DNA of 47,308 nt from Bacteroidales bacterium (GTDB lineage: Bacteria > Bacteroidota > Bacteroidia > Bacteroidales > Marinilabiliaceae). Under the pieces are notes generated by a model that saw only the letters and a list, made by a program, of their open reading frames with translations, ran no database searches and had not been told where the DNA came from. Where the stretch lies: the NCBI GenBank assembly GCA_017539645.1, contig JAFYCM010000029.1:1-47308 (forward strand). Reading direction: 5' to 3'. Position 1 is the first letter of the stretch; every line of letters begins with the position of its first letter. Position numbers and translations under genes: made by a program. Below are positions 33,634 to 42,422 of the stretch, piece after piece.

Positions 33634-34491
33634 ATGTATAAGTCGTTATTTATAAACACAATAAGAATATTTACAGCTGCAATAGCGATGCTCGTGTCAA
33701 CGTCGTGCGAACGCGATTCGGTGATTGATGTCGAACAAGGCGTTGTTACTCCTGTTATGACTGCTTATTTCTACGAAGATAGCAGCGTGGTAGTGAATGC
33801 ATATTCGAGTGTAAGTTTCTATTCTTCAACTAATTATCAAGCACTCACGAATGCCATAGTAACTATTGACAAAAACAACAAATTCACACAAATGGTTGCT
33901 GCCGACAGCGGTGCTATAAGGATGACATTCAACGGATTGCGCATAAATACCGGCGACACAATCACCGTGAATGTCTCATGCGACGAGGGGAACCTTAGTG
34001 CAACCACTGTAATGCTACCCGCTGTAGATTTCACTGTCACTAACACACTGAACGACAGCGTTGTAGATTGCGTCGTACGTATTATGGATAGTAATATAGC
34101 CACCGACTATTTCCAACTAAAACTCTTTGCCGATGACGAATTGGTCGATTGTTATTACTACGATGACATTTTCGAGTCGGTTTTCGCCACGTCGGAGCAG
34201 CTGTTGGGATTGTTCACAGATAACGATTTCAATAGTCGCGTTCGCTACGTACGCTTCGCATTCAACTTGAAAGATGCACTGCGAGCAGATGGCACCAACG
34301 CCACACTGCGTCTACGCTTGTATCACCATACATACGACTACTATCAATATTTATTGAGCATTCAAGGTGCGTTTGCCAGCACTGTGCTGCCCGTGTTGGG
34401 ACAGACGAATTGCTACACCAACGTCACTGGCGGCTATGGCATAGTGTCTGGACTTAGTTTCTCTGAGAAGATACTGGAAATTGAAAATTAG
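33634..34491 (+). CDS. DUF4249-type surface lipoprotein
   Basis: A 285-residue lipoprotein (signal about 1-24; Cys25 in STSCERD) with a beta-rich body. TAYFYEDSSVVVNAYSS and INTGDTITVNVSCDEGNLSA fit DUF4249, whose genes nearly always follow a TonB receptor with an STN domain, as here after 5 bases. By analogy with SusD-type partners it may help capture the ligand on the cell surface, but no function is proven for the family. ATG 33634 is chosen because it begins the signal peptide; longer in-frame extensions overlap the receptor gene. It converges on the amidase-like gene with 32 bases between stop codons and no clear terminator. Confidence 0.85.
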   Translation: MYKSLFINTIRIFTAAIAMLVSTSCERDSVIDVEQGVVTPVMTAYFYEDSSVVVNAYSSVSFYSSTNYQALTNAIVTIDKNNKFTQMVAADSGAIRMTFNGLRINTGDTITVNVSCDEGNLSATTVMLPAVDFTVTNTLNDSVVDCVVRIMDSNIATDYFQLKLFADDELVDCYYYDDIFESVFATSEQLLGLFTDNDFNSRVRYVRFAFNLKDALRADGTNATLRLRLYHHTYDYYQYLLSIQGAFASTVLPVLGQTNCYTNVTGGYGIVSGLSFSEKILEIEN

Positions 34492-34523
34492 CCACCAAAG
34501 GCTTCCGCACAACAGTCACAACA

Positions 34524-37175
34524 TCATTCGCAACTCGCTGAATATCCGTGCGTAACGATATTCTTGAACTTAACTACCGACGACATTCCAGTGTCGGAAT
34601 ATCGGCTGATAGTTTGAGCGCCTTCTGCAGCATCAATGGCATCTGGCGAACGGTAGCGACCCAGAGTTAGCGTTGCGTGGTCGGTGCGTGGAATGATGCC
34701 AAGAACCTTTTCGACGAAATATTTTTGTTCTCTACTTTGCGCATCCGTGCCAACATAATCGCCATAAATAGAAATATTTACGCCGGCATAACTATACGTA
34801 GATATGCCATACATAAAGCCATTTGTATATATGCTGTGGCGCGCGGACTGGTCGCCATACCACGATGTGCGACTATAGCCCATATCTATAATTAGGCTAT
34901 CGATGGTAGCCGAAGCCGATGCAGAATCGACCATAACAAACTGACACACAGAACCATCGAAAAAATCTTTACTTATAGTAATGACATTACGTTTGCATGC
35001 AGCCAACGAATCGACGAAGCCAATACGATATGGCGAAAACGCCACTCCACGCGACACACCCTCAAGATCGGCAAAAGATGCACCCCAACCTGGGTCATCA
35101 TCATCGAGCCACTCTGAATCGGGGTCGAAATTATACTGCGCGCCTGAAGTGTAGGCATCTCCTACGTACGGCGAACCAGCGTACTGGTCGAGACATATTC
35201 CGCCCCAACCTTGCGTATTCACAGAGAAGGGCGTCGCGAGAGCGTTGCGTCCATCGACAACAAGCACAGGTTTGCCATCGTCGAAGAATGCGGCAGAGAG
35301 CGTTTCGGAAGGGAAAGAGCGCCCGCCATCGTTTATAGCTACTATATTATAGTCACGAATAGCGCCATCGGTGGGCTGCAAAATAGTTATGCACGTATCG
35401 CGAGTGGTAGTCAGCAATCGACGATTGACCATAACAGCATAACAGTTGGGCGCAGCCGTAGGTTCGAGGCTATCGACTGTGGCGGACCATTGCAAGCAGA
35501 CGCTGTCGGCAGCCACGCGCGTCATACCGAAATTGCTCGGTCGAAGCGGCGCAATGGGCACTTCTTCGCCATAATAGAAACGCAAAATGGCCTTGTAGAT
35601 TGAGCGCGAAATATCGTGGCGAAACTGCGGATGAAGCGCATAACGCATATCGTTGACATTTTGATGCGAGAGCATCTCTATGAGTACCGATGGCACCTCC
35701 GGACGACGCGACTCTGAATAACCTTTGTCGAGCACACCACGCACGCCCCACGTAGAATCCCACGAGGCGCGAATATCGGCAACCATCTGTTTCTCAATAA
35801 ACTGCGCCATATCGCGATTCACGCGACGCGACAAACCGTTGAGCAGATTTTTGTTTCCCGTTGTAGCTATGGTGAGCGTACCAACCGTTGAATCGCCTTG
35901 CACAATGCCAGCGTCAGTATGTATGGCGAGCGACAAATCTACATTCACACCTCGCGACTTCACAAGCGCATTCACCCACTCGCCGCGGCTGTTTATATCG
36001 TCGGTATAGTCGTTTGTTCCTTCACTAATATTGTAAATTTCTGGCGCGAAGCCATCTGTTTGCAGATAGTATCGCGCACACTCCATCCAACGTGGCATAC
36101 CGCTCAATTGTCCACCACGCATCACACTGCCTTTTCCGCCGCCAATGCGCACCGCGTCAGCCGAAACTTGACCTTTGCCGTAAATTTTCACGGTGCATCC
36201 GCCTCCATCGAATCGGTGCTTGCCAAGACGAACCCACATATTGCCGCCAATCTTCTGATTAACAACATAATGATGCGTGCCATCGGCATCGACAACTTGC
36301 ACCTTCACGGCGTTGGAGTTCTGAGCGTCGGCAGCATAGCATATATAGACTTCGGCATAACTATGCGGAACGTTAGTAAATACATATGAAATGGTGTCGT
36401 GCGCTTGCAAATTGTAGATACGCGCATTGCCACTGGCAAAAGGATTTTCTGCACCACGCAAAACCTCAAAAGGTTTGAAGCCAACAACAGTTTTCTGTGC
36501 CTTGCGACTTGCGTGAAATTTCCCGCTACCAGCATCGTCATCATCAACAATGAGGCAGAAGTCATTCATGTCGCGCTCGCGAGGCATAAGTACGTATGCG
36601 CCAGCATTTTCGAACATTGGCGCGAGAAATGGCAATACGTACGACGACGACAAAAGATCTTCGACCGTTGTAAACAGTCGCGCGCGCTGCCATTCCCATC
36701 TATCGAGTTTCTGTTCATAATAGCGTCCGTGGCTGGCCCAAACCGCAAGCGTAAAATTCGACATTGGTCCTACTTGCATGCCATCAACGCGCGTTACAAG
36801 TGGTTTCTCGCTCGAATGCGGCATCTTCCAACTATCTTTTGGCACGAGCGTCTCCATATCGGTATTATTTACGTAGAACGTAACATTACCATGCCTTATG
36901 TCCAAACGATGGCGGATAGAATCGGCAGCGTCAGAAAGAATCTTATTGGTTACGGGGAAAAGCGACGCGTGCTTGGTGAAACGAATACGTATGTCGTTAT
37001 CATCGACAACAGCCGACTTTATACTTATAGGCTCCTTGCTACTCCAATAATCACCAGTAAACCAACTTATTACCGTATCTACAGGCAATTTATCGAGCAC
37101 CGATTTGACTTGTGCTTGTACGCCGACAGACAAAAGGAGTAGCGGAAGAATCAAAAGACGAGCTATAGTTTCCAT
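34524..37175 (-). CDS. Amidase_3-like cell wall hydrolase with embedded golvesin domain
   Basis: An 883-residue exported protein (signal METIARLLILPLLLLSVGVQA-Q). The amidase_3-like fold appears split: VWASHGRYYE (H149, E153) and VLMPRERD (about 195-202) lie before, and LAIHTDAG (H419) and VLIEMLSHQN (E500) after, a golvesin C-terminal-like beta domain (about 268-350, YICYAADAQNSNAVKVQV). H149, E153, H419 and E500 are the likely zinc and catalytic residues. A fibronectin-III-like segment follows at about 555-640 and a further beta domain to the end. Homologues in Bacteroides are often labelled xanthan lyase or N-acetylmuramoyl-L-alanine amidase. Cleavage of peptidoglycan stems is likely. Confidence 0.82.
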   Translation of the reverse strand: METIARLLILPLLLLSVGVQAQVKSVLDKLPVDTVISWFTGDYWSSKEPISIKSAVVDDNDIRIRFTKHASLFPVTNKILSDAADSIRHRLDIRHGNVTFYVNNTDMETLVPKDSWKMPHSSEKPLVTRVDGMQVGPMSNFTLAVWASHGRYYEQKLDRWEWQRARLFTTVEDLLSSSYVLPFLAPMFENAGAYVLMPRERDMNDFCLIVDDDDAGSGKFHASRKAQKTVVGFKPFEVLRGAENPFASGNARIYNLQAHDTISYVFTNVPHSYAEVYICYAADAQNSNAVKVQVVDADGTHHYVVNQKIGGNMWVRLGKHRFDGGGCTVKIYGKGQVSADAVRIGGGKGSVMRGGQLSGMPRWMECARYYLQTDGFAPEIYNISEGTNDYTDDINSRGEWVNALVKSRGVNVDLSLAIHTDAGIVQGDSTVGTLTIATTGNKNLLNGLSRRVNRDMAQFIEKQMVADIRASWDSTWGVRGVLDKGYSESRRPEVPSVLIEMLSHQNVNDMRYALHPQFRHDISRSIYKAILRFYYGEEVPIAPLRPSNFGMTRVAADSVCLQWSATVDSLEPTAAPNCYAVMVNRRLLTTTRDTCITILQPTDGAIRDYNIVAINDGGRSFPSETLSAAFFDDGKPVLVVDGRNALATPFSVNTQGWGGICLDQYAGSPYVGDAYTSGAQYNFDPDSEWLDDDDPGWGASFADLEGVSRGVAFSPYRIGFVDSLAACKRNVITISKDFFDGSVCQFVMVDSASASATIDSLIIDMGYSRTSWYGDQSARHSIYTNGFMYGISTYSYAGVNISIYGDYVGTDAQSREQKYFVEKVLGIIPRTDHATLTLGRYRSPDAIDAAEGAQTISRYSDTGMSSVVKFKNIVTHGYSASCE

Positions 37176-37212
37176 ACCGATGTGCGCATTTGATGAAGAG
37201 AGCACAAAAATG

Positions 37213-37284
37213 TGACCCCGAGGAGATTCGAACTCCTATCAGCAGAACCGGAATCTGATATTCTATCCATTGAACTACGGGGCC
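37213..37284 (-). tRNA. tRNA-Arg (anticodon CCG)
   Basis: A 72-base minus-strand cloverleaf beginning GGCCCCGTAGTTCAATGG. The anticodon loop TTCCGGT gives CCG (decodes CGG), and the T arm is AGGAGTTCGAATCTCCT. CCA is not encoded. The last base of the anticodon stem is a T-C mismatch. It lies 55 bases downstream of tRNA-Pro. Confidence 0.95.
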
Positions 37285-37299
37285 AAAGCATAAAACAAA

Positions 37300-37333
37300 A
37301 AAGCGCCGACAATCTACGGATTATCAGCGCTTT
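37300..37333 (-). terminator. Hairpin between tRNA-Pro and tRNA-Arg
   Basis: AAAGCGC (37300-37306) and GCGCTTT (37327-37333) pair fully, with further partial pairing inside; on the minus strand T-run and TTTTATGC follow. It may terminate part of the tRNA-Pro transcripts or serve in processing. Confidence 0.65.
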
Positions 37334-37339
37334 ACGTAG

Positions 37340-37414
37340 TCGGGGTGACTGGATTCGAACCAGCGACCACACGCCCCCCAGACGTGTACTCTAACCGGAC
37401 TGAGCTACGCCCCG
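37340..37414 (-). tRNA. tRNA-Pro (anticodon GGG)
   Basis: A 75-base minus-strand cloverleaf beginning CGGGGCGTAGCTCAGTCCGG. The anticodon loop CTGGGGG gives GGG, and the T arm is CTGGTTCGAATCCAG. CCA is not encoded. One C-A mismatch is in the acceptor stem. Confidence 0.95.
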
Positions 37415-37446
37415 ATTATCGCGTTTAGCTTTGTTTTTCAACGGTG

Positions 37447-37454
37447 CAAAGATA
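37447..37454 (-). promoter_or_regulatory. Candidate -7 element of the tRNA-Pro/tRNA-Arg unit
   Basis: Minus strand TATCTTTG continuing CACC, 32 bases before the tRNA-Pro 5' end; identical to the tRNA-Leu and pnp sites. No -33 TTTG was found. Confidence 0.65.
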
Positions 37455-37563
37455 GCGTTTCCGCGCTTACATTGGCGTGCTTTGCCGAATATTTTTTTAG
37501 CGTTACGATAGGCGCGCACATGACACTATTATTCAGCATTTTACGACTCAAAAACTGCGAATA

Positions 37564-38238
37564 TCAGTTTTCATTCACGTCATCGGAATTGTATTTGAAG
37601 CCGAGACGTTTGCCAGTTTTGGGTTTCGAGGTGATTATCTGCGACGTCATGTATGCAAGGTTAATTATGCTGGTGGTTTCGTATGGCGGCACAAGAATAT
37701 CGAACTCGATGGCATATTTTAGCGCCGTCTCCACAATGCGACGAGCCATATCTGCGTCGAACTTATTCTCGCCAAAGTGCTTAGCTCCAAGGCGTTGGCG
37801 CTTACCTTCTACATAGAACGATTTATCCTTATTTATAAATATGCGAGCCACCATATAGCCTGGGTCTTCCTCGCGATTGAATTCGATAGAGTCCGAGATG
37901 AAGTTGTAAATGCTTATTATAGCCACATAGCCACGCTCCTTATCTTCAGCCACATACGGATTTTGCCAAACCTCATTTTCTCGATCGAATTGGAAGATAT
38001 TCGGGTGCAGCGAAAAGATGAGAGCGTCTTCGTCGGCTACTATTTTGAGTACGTTTTTGCTCAAGCGTTTAGCTTCTATGCGCGTAGAACTGTCGGCAAC
38101 CTTCTTGAAATCATCAACAATTGCATTCAGTTGCGTCTCTATAATATCAAAACACGATGCTGCAATCTCGCCAATCTCGCGTTTCAGATTACTTTTCAGC
38201 GACAATTGCGTTGCTATTTGTTTAGATCTGCGGTCCAT
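37564..38238 (-). CDS. Conserved protein of unknown function
   Basis: A 224-residue soluble-looking protein without signal peptide or membrane helix. The first ~70 residues are helical (LKSNLKREIGEIAASCFDIIETQLNAIV and on). The remainder alternates strands and helices (DPGYMVARIFINKDKSFYVEG, RRIVETALKYAIEFDILVPPYE). I recall similar uncharacterised proteins in Bacteroidales but no function. It is followed on the same strand, 84 bases upstream of its start, by the end of tilS, so it may be read from the tilS transcript. Confidence 0.78.
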   Translation of the reverse strand: MDRRSKQIATQLSLKSNLKREIGEIAASCFDIIETQLNAIVDDFKKVADSSTRIEAKRLSKNVLKIVADEDALIFSLHPNIFQFDRENEVWQNPYVAEDKERGYVAIISIYNFISDSIEFNREEDPGYMVARIFINKDKSFYVEGKRQRLGAKHFGENKFDADMARRIVETALKYAIEFDILVPPYETTSIINLAYMTSQIITSKPKTGKRLGFKYNSDDVNEN

Positions 38239-38322
38239 GACTTCTGGTGTTATAAGTTTTAGTGTGATAAGTTATATAATTTGGTGTTGCAACGTATTCA
38301 ACTCCGTTAGCATTTGGAGTTT

Positions 38323-39633
38323 CTAATTAGAAATTAGCTCAATTTGCAACACTTCCTTGCAGTCGGGTGTTATTTTGAAGCGGTCGTCGATGCGCTGACC
38401 TACAATCCAAATTATCTCGCCGCCTGCCTCCAGAATCCAAGCACTCTCTTTCTGCACTTGGTTCATTTTTCTATCTACGAAAAAGTCGCTGAGTTTTTTG
38501 AAACCCTTCATGCCAAGCGGACGAAACATGTCGCCATTGCGCCAATGACGCAGCGTGAGCGGAAAGTAAATCTTATCGGCATTGAAATGCGCTACGTTGG
38601 CATTTTTCGATAGCTGATAATCGTCAGTACGCTCGAACGAACTTATTTTCAGATGTATAGGCGTATACACTTCATCTTGATCCATCTCGATGTCGAACTC
38701 TTCGTTTTCGGTCTGCTCGTCGCGCGGCATAACCATCAAGTTGAAGCGGTCGACAATCACGCGATATTTCGACGAGAAGAGTATTCTGCCCCAACGTTTT
38801 TCGTCGACGCAACGCGCTATTTTATGTATGGCGTCGGGCGAGAAGCCTTTCGGGAAGAGCACTTCGAAGATGAATGGCTCCACCTCGGGCAACTTCTGGA
38901 GATTCTCCATAGAGATGAGCGTCTGGTCGTCGAGCTCAACCACGGCGCGCTTCATGAAGTCGGCGGCTTGCTGCTGAAAGAGTGTATAAATCTGGTTGAG
39001 ATGCGCCATATTATTACGCATCGTTCGCAGGAACGACGGGTTGATTGTCTTGAGCTGCGGAATGACGTGGTGGCGTATGCGGTTGCGTACGTATGCATCG
39101 CTCTGATTGGTACTGTCGGTGCAGAATTTCAGTCGATGGGCGCGGCAATAGAGTTCTATATCTTGTCGGGAATAGCGAAGCATCGGGCGCACTACCCTAC
39201 CTTGAACGGGTTTCATACCCGTAAGTCCTTTTATACCAGTACCTCGCACGAGGTTGAGCATGAAAGTCTCGGCAGCATCATCGGCATGATGGGCAACGGC
39301 TATGCATGGTATATCATATTTATCGAGCAACGAGTAGAACCACTGATAACGCAACTCGCGTGCTGCCATCTCTATAGAAATGGACTTTTGCTGTGCATAT
39401 TTACGCGTATCGAAATGCTCCACGTGGCAAGGCACACCAAGTTCATCGCAAAAACTGCGCACAAAAGCCTCGTCGGCATCCGATTCGGCACCGCGCAGAT
39501 GAAAGTTGCAATGCGCCGCTATACAATAGTAGCCTTGCCCTACGAGCATGTGCAGCATTGCCACACTATCGGCACCGCCACTCACAGCCACAAGCACGGG
39601 TTTATTTTTATCTATATACTTGTATTGCAGCAT
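38323..39633 (-). CDS. tilS: tRNA(Ile)-lysidine synthase
   Basis: A 436-residue PP-loop ATPase that turns C34 of the CAU-anticodon tRNA-Ile into lysidine, so that it reads AUA and not AUG. The PP-loop SGGADSV lies at residues 18-24, followed by HCNFHLRGAESDADEAFVRSF and AVAHHADDAAETFMLNLVRGTG, typical of the family. The C-terminal half (TilS substrate-binding and TilS_C, ending with PLTLRHWRNGDMFRPLGM and KLSDFFVDRKMN) is complete. ATG 39633 is chosen over the TTG five codons earlier. An essential housekeeping gene. Confidence 0.95.
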   Translation of the reverse strand: MLQYKYIDKNKPVLVAVSGGADSVAMLHMLVGQGYYCIAAHCNFHLRGAESDADEAFVRSFCDELGVPCHVEHFDTRKYAQQKSISIEMAARELRYQWFYSLLDKYDIPCIAVAHHADDAAETFMLNLVRGTGIKGLTGMKPVQGRVVRPMLRYSRQDIELYCRAHRLKFCTDSTNQSDAYVRNRIRHHVIPQLKTINPSFLRTMRNNMAHLNQIYTLFQQQAADFMKRAVVELDDQTLISMENLQKLPEVEPFIFEVLFPKGFSPDAIHKIARCVDEKRWGRILFSSKYRVIVDRFNLMVMPRDEQTENEEFDIEMDQDEVYTPIHLKISSFERTDDYQLSKNANVAHFNADKIYFPLTLRHWRNGDMFRPLGMKGFKKLSDFFVDRKMNQVQKESAWILEAGGEIIWIVGQRIDDRFKITPDCKEVLQIELISN

Positions 39634-39670
39634 TTTACGTAGATACAAATCATCATATCATCCTTTGCAG

Positions 39671-39686
39671 AGCGAAAAATTTCGCT
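39671..39686. promoter_or_regulatory. Short palindrome upstream of tilS
   Basis: AGCGAAA-AA-TTTCGCT is a perfect 7-bp-arm inverted repeat 38 bases upstream of the tilS start and outside any gene. It may be an operator or a leader hairpin; no evidence decides. Confidence 0.3.
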
Positions 39687-39750
39687 TGCGCAACATAAGT
39701 TCTCGGTTACGCCCAAGATGACAAAAACGTAGCGAGTTTGTACATAGAAA

Positions 39751-39782
39751 AAACGTCAACGCTCGTGTGAACGCTGACGTTT
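39751..39782 (-). terminator. Terminator of aspS
   Basis: AAACGTCAGCGTT and AGCGTTGACGTTT on the minus strand (39782-39770 with 39763-39751, one G-T) form a 12-13 bp stem with a short loop, then a run of T. Confidence 0.9.
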
Positions 39783-39795
39783 ATATAATTACATA

Positions 39796-41556
39796 TTATT
39801 CTTTTACTGGACGCACGTCTAAGTAGAGTTCGTCGAGCTGCTTTTGGTCGATTGCAGAAGGAGCATCGAGCATCACGTCGCGGCCTGAGTTGTTCTTCGG
39901 GAACGCAATACAGTCGCGGATGCTGTCGAGCTTAGCAAAGAGGCTGACAAAGCGGTCGAGACCATAAGCCAAACCACCGTGAGGAGGTGCGCCGAACTTG
40001 AATGCGTTCATCAAGAAACCAAACTGCTCTTGTGCCTTCTCGGGCGTGAAACCAAGAATCTTGAATACTTTGGCTTGAAGTTCAGAATCGTGTATACGTA
40101 TTGAGCCACCACCAACTTCAACGCCGTTGATAACCATATCGTATGCATTAGCACGAACCGAAGCTGGGTCGGTATCGAGGAGCGGAATATCCTCGGGTTT
40201 CGGGCTGGTGAATGGGTGGTGCATAGCCATAAGACGATTCTCCTCCTCGCTCCACTCGTACATAGGGAAGTCGACAACCCAGAGGCAAGCGAATTTGTCT
40301 TTATCGCGCAAACCAAGTTGCTGAGCCACCTCGAGACGGAGTTCGCAAAGCTGCTTGCGAGTCTTCATAGCGTCGTCGCCAGAGAGGATAAGTATGAGGT
40401 CGCCAGGTTCAGCGCCGAACGCAGCCTTCATCTTTTGCAGAACTTCCTGCGTGTAGAATTTATCTACGCTCGATTTCACGTTGCCATCGGCCTCCACGCG
40501 AGCGTAAACCATACCTTTAGCGCCAATCTGCGGACGCTTAACAAACTCGGTAAGTTGGTCGAGTTGTTTGCGAGTGTAGGTAGCAGCACCCTTAGCACAG
40601 ATACCGCCTATGTATGCAGCGCCATCGAACACGCTGAAGCCATAACCTTTGAGCACATCCATAAGTTCGACAAACTTCATATCGAAGCGCAAATCGGGCT
40701 TATCGGAGCCGTAATATTTCATAGCATCGTGCCACGTCATGCGAGGGAAAGCCTCTTTCATGTCTATGTTGAGAATGGTTTTGAAAAGGTGTTTAGCCAT
40801 TCCTTCGAACATATTTATGATGTCCTCTTGTTCAACGAAAGACATCTCGCAGTCGATTTGGGTGAACTCAGGCTGACGGTCGGCACGCAAATCCTCGTCG
40901 CGGAAGCACTTCACAATCTGGAAATAGCGATCGAAGCCAGCCACCATAAGCAATTGTTTGAGCGTTTGAGGACTCTGTGGCAAAGCATAGAACTGACCAG
41001 GATTCATACGGCTTGGAACAACGAAGTCGCGTGCACCTTCGGGCGTAGAACCAATAAGCACTGGTGTTTCTACCTCAAGAAAACCTTGTTTGTCGAGGTA
41101 TGAACGAACCTCAAATGCCATTTTATGACGGAGCTCAAGGTTTTTACGTACGCATGCACGGCGCAAATCGAGGTAGCGATATTTCATACGAAGGTCGTCG
41201 CCGCCATCGGTGTTGTCCTCGATGGTGAACGGAGGCGTAACGCTCTCGTTGAGCACATTGAGTTTCGACACGATTATTTCGATGTCGCCAGTAGGAAGGT
41301 TGGCGTTTTTATTCTCGCGCTCAGCCACTTTACCAGTGACTTGCACTACATATTCACGACCGAGGTGCGAAGCTCTTTCGCACAATTCGGGGTCGATACC
41401 ATCGTTGAAAGCAAGTTGAGTGATACCATAACGGTCGCGCAAATCGGCGAAAACCATGCCGCCCATCTTACGGGTGCGCTGAATCCATCCACTTAGGGTT
41501 ACTTCGGTGCCTGCGTTCTGCAAACGTAGTTCGCCGCATGTATGAGTTCTATACAT
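39796..41556 (-). CDS. aspS: Aspartyl-tRNA synthetase
   Basis: A 586-residue class II aminoacyl-tRNA synthetase of the bacterial type (with the GAD insertion). The N-terminal OB-fold binds the anticodon ([40 protein letters not shown]). Motif 2 is [18 protein letters not shown], and motif 3 is [10 protein letters not shown] near the C-terminus. GAD-domain sequence (about 290-400) is present (GVYIGGI-like [12 protein letters not shown]). The GAD-containing form is the usual bacterial type, about 580-600 residues. The ATG start 41556 leads directly into the conserved TCGELR segment. Its stop lies 14 bases before the terminator stem. Confidence 0.97.
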   Translation of the reverse strand: MYRTHTCGELRLQNAGTEVTLSGWIQRTRKMGGMVFADLRDRYGITQLAFNDGIDPELCERASHLGREYVVQVTGKVAERENKNANLPTGDIEIIVSKLNVLNESVTPPFTIEDNTDGGDDLRMKYRYLDLRRACVRKNLELRHKMAFEVRSYLDKQGFLEVETPVLIGSTPEGARDFVVPSRMNPGQFYALPQSPQTLKQLLMVAGFDRYFQIVKCFRDEDLRADRQPEFTQIDCEMSFVEQEDIINMFEGMAKHLFKTILNIDMKEAFPRMTWHDAMKYYGSDKPDLRFDMKFVELMDVLKGYGFSVFDGAAYIGGICAKGAATYTRKQLDQLTEFVKRPQIGAKGMVYARVEADGNVKSSVDKFYTQEVLQKMKAAFGAEPGDLILILSGDDAMKTRKQLCELRLEVAQQLGLRDKDKFACLWVVDFPMYEWSEEENRLMAMHHPFTSPKPEDIPLLDTDPASVRANAYDMVINGVEVGGGSIRIHDSELQAKVFKILGFTPEKAQEQFGFLMNAFKFGAPPHGGLAYGLDRFVSLFAKLDSIRDCIAFPKNNSGRDVMLDAPSAIDQKQLDELYLDVRPVKE

Positions 41557-41585
41557 CTCTATTTATTGTTTTTTATATAGTTATT

Positions 41586-42422
41586 CTATTCTCTATTAGC
41601 AGTTTGCAACAGACTATTGTCGGCGTTGCGCAAATTTTTGAGCGTGACTTTCACGTTGCGAATTTGGCTCTTTATCTGCACCGTTTCGCGAAGCATAAGA
41701 GCTAAATAATATGTATCGCGAAGTGCCTGTTTATCAACGTCGTTCATTACATACGTACAAGGTGAGCCGCCACCAAACGTGAGCACTATGCGGCGTTCGT
41801 AGTTACGTGCAATGAACTCAGCCGCGCCGTTGTCTGAGCCATATTTATATTTTACCGTCTCCCACACCTGTCCGCCGTTCTCAAAACTATGGTTGAGTGC
41901 ATCGTTGCTGATGGTGTCGGTAGTTATGTAATCATCGCCAACGGCAACGCGGAGCATCGTGTGGTTGATATGCCGTTCACCAGTGTAACAACTTGCTATA
42001 TAGAACGTTCCGTTTCTATCTACGTATCCGCGCACAGTCGAGCGGTCGAGCGTGCGTGCTACGGTTTGCGTTTTATGTACATATATAGGTACTTCGGAGC
42101 GGTCGCCAACCTCAACAAAGTTCTGTTGCTGAGTTTTTATCTCATCTTCGCGCTTAAGTAGCAGACTATCAAGAAAATGAAGCGTGCGCTCCTGCTCACT
42201 GCGATATACGATATTCTCAAAATCGTGAGCCTCACGAGCGATGTCTTCATATTGCGGATAAGAATGTATGACGCTATCAAGCAGCACTTTAGCTTTATTA
42301 TACTGCTTATTCATATAAGCATCTACAGCCTCGTTGAACACCTCTTTTGCCGTCGTTTCGGTCGACTCGGAGCAGGCGTTCAGCATAATAGCCAAAGTCA
42401 AGAGGAAGAATTTAGATTTCAT
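41586..42422 (-). CDS. Lipoprotein with tetratricopeptide-like N-terminal region
   Basis: A 278-residue lipoprotein (signal MKSKFFLLTLAIMLNAC; Cys17). Residues 25-75 resemble one or two TPR units (FNEAVDAYMNKQYNKAKVLL). A coiled segment with many Glu/Gln residues follows. A beta-rich domain (VRGYVDRNGTFYIASCYTGE, FTFGGG-like VLTFGGGSPCTYVMND) fills the rest, and a short coiled tail ends it. I recall similar hypothetical proteins in Bacteroidales but no function. Its ATG overlaps the rlmN stop by four bases (ATGA), so it is translationally coupled to rlmN. aspS follows in the same direction after 29 bases. Confidence 0.82.
   Translation of the reverse strand: MKSKFFLLTLAIMLNACSESTETTAKEVFNEAVDAYMNKQYNKAKVLLDSVIHSYPQYEDIAREAHDFENIVYRSEQERTLHFLDSLLLKREDEIKTQQQNFVEVGDRSEVPIYVHKTQTVARTLDRSTVRGYVDRNGTFYIASCYTGERHINHTMLRVAVGDDYITTDTISNDALNHSFENGGQVWETVKYKYGSDNGAAEFIARNYERRIVLTFGGGSPCTYVMNDVDKQALRDTYYLALMLRETVQIKSQIRNVKVTLKNLRNADNSLLQTANRE

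Noticed and set aside
38653-39642. 329-codon frame opposite tilS
   Set aside because: tilS has full family motifs on the minus strand; the plus frame resembles nothing and has no promoter-like site.
40216-41103. 295-codon frame opposite aspS
   Set aside because: Shadow of a strongly conserved housekeeping gene.
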